A stretch of 45,875 nt of DNA from Robiginitomaculum sp. (GTDB taxonomy: Bacteria > Pseudomonadota > Alphaproteobacteria > Caulobacterales > Maricaulaceae), in NCBI GenBank assembly GCA_002733905.1, contig NVXK01000025.1, positions 11,083 to 56,957 of the forward strand, written 5' to 3'. Both the position numbers and the translations under genes were made by a program. Below are positions 45,539-45,875 of the stretch, in pieces. Numbering within the stretch: the stretch's first letter is position 1; each line of letters opens with the position of its first letter. Under the pieces are notes generated by a model that saw nothing but the letters and a program-made list of their open reading frames with translations, did no database searches and was not told the DNA's origin.

Positions 45539-45875
45539 GTATAATTATTTGCGTTTTCTAGTGTGGACGTCTCGCGGCAAGACGCGACCCGGTTGGCGTA
45601 AATTAAGTCTGTACTTTGCTTGTCTCAACCCATTCCACTATCGGTGGCTTTCATCATTGACGCCGAATAGGTAGAATTTCACGCCTCTATTGGTTGGGTG
45701 GTTCTCGATTATGCTATCGTATCAATTACCTCACCCGCCAAAGTTGGAACCTCTCCGAAAGGACGGAACTGGCGGTCGGTCCTGATAAACGAGCGCGGCT
45801 ACTGGTCAAGGGCTTTGGCATAATTTCGTCTATGTGGTTTTTACACCGCCCTACCAAAACCCTTGACCAGCACTA
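45539..45875. other. Window-edge stretch with an open frame and an inverted repeat
   Basis: A plus-strand frame with protein-like composition runs open from 45661 to the window edge (71 codons; possible TTG start at 45694), but no family is recognised. An inverted repeat occupies 45802-45870. Confidence 0.35.
45802..45870. repeat. 17-bp inverted repeat with 35-nt loop at the window edge
   Basis: CTGGTCAAGGGCTTTGG (45802-45818) pairs with CCAAAACCCTTGACCAG (45854-45870) with one G-T-type mismatch. It could be a mobile-element end, a hairpin-type recombination site or a large RNA stem. Confidence 0.7.

Overview
The window looks like a chromosomal stretch of a marine alphaproteobacterium, probably of the Maricaulales/Hyphomonadales type. 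Reasons are the TonB-receptor-rich gene content, the Irr/Fur-like regulator, alginate-degradation genes, many ester hydrolases and moderate-to-low GC. This is inference; no rRNA or tRNA gene is present to confirm it. The segment of about 21.7-30.0 kb looks richer in G+C by eye than its surroundings.

Layout. 1-3.96 kb: a Fur-controlled ferric-iron ABC transporter, with binding lipoprotein and ATPase on the minus strand and the permease divergent. 4.1-5.3 kb: an EEP-family nuclease/phosphatase. 5.7-14.0 kb: a module bounded by two diverged direct repeats of about 110 bp. It holds a membrane Ser/Thr kinase with a TPR-like C-terminal region, a tail-to-tail ECF sigma factor, a tiny lipoprotein, a secreted HExxH metalloprotease-like protein and a secreted Cys-rich protein. 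An IS30-family element (8307-9536, 2-bp AG target duplication) has cut the last 41 codons off the kinase; joining the flanks restores a 789-residue frame whose stop overlaps that of the sigma gene.

14.5-19.2 kb: a doc toxin remnant cut at a direct repeat, then an oxidative-stress block (oxyR, Fur/Irr-like regulator, katG), then the second copy of that repeat. 19.2-21.6 kb: LysR divergent from pirin and isochorismatase-like hydrolase. 21.8-30.0 kb: a LacI-controlled block of acyl-CoA synthetase, TonB receptor, HSL-type esterase and EstB-type esterase, with two perfect TTGTAA-N4-TTACAA operators. 30.1-31.9 kb: a remnant of an alginate/uronate cluster (PL17 lyase C-terminal half, intact kdgF, N-terminal third of an MFS transporter), broken at both ends.

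32.2-44.6 kb: a second uptake/catabolism block with two exported or anchored alpha/beta hydrolases, a one-heme cytochrome-like lipoprotein, a TonB receptor, a DUF819 membrane protein, a TetR regulator, a DUF2817/M14-like protein, an ornithine-cyclodeaminase-family enzyme and a threonine-dehydratase-family enzyme. AT-rich palindromes sharing a TTATT-TG-AATAA core suggest a TetR regulon for an imported amino-acid-derived or peptide-like substrate. 44.7-45.9 kb: colliding gene remnants, an isochorismatase-fold protein lacking the usual catalytic residues, and an inverted repeat at the window edge.

The most interesting items are the kinase/sigma pair (Thr-Thr at the region 2.2 position that is normally acidic, fitting phosphorylation-switched ECF control) with its uncharacterised secreted neighbours, the two sets of direct repeats bracketing functional modules, and the TetR-linked amino-acid block.
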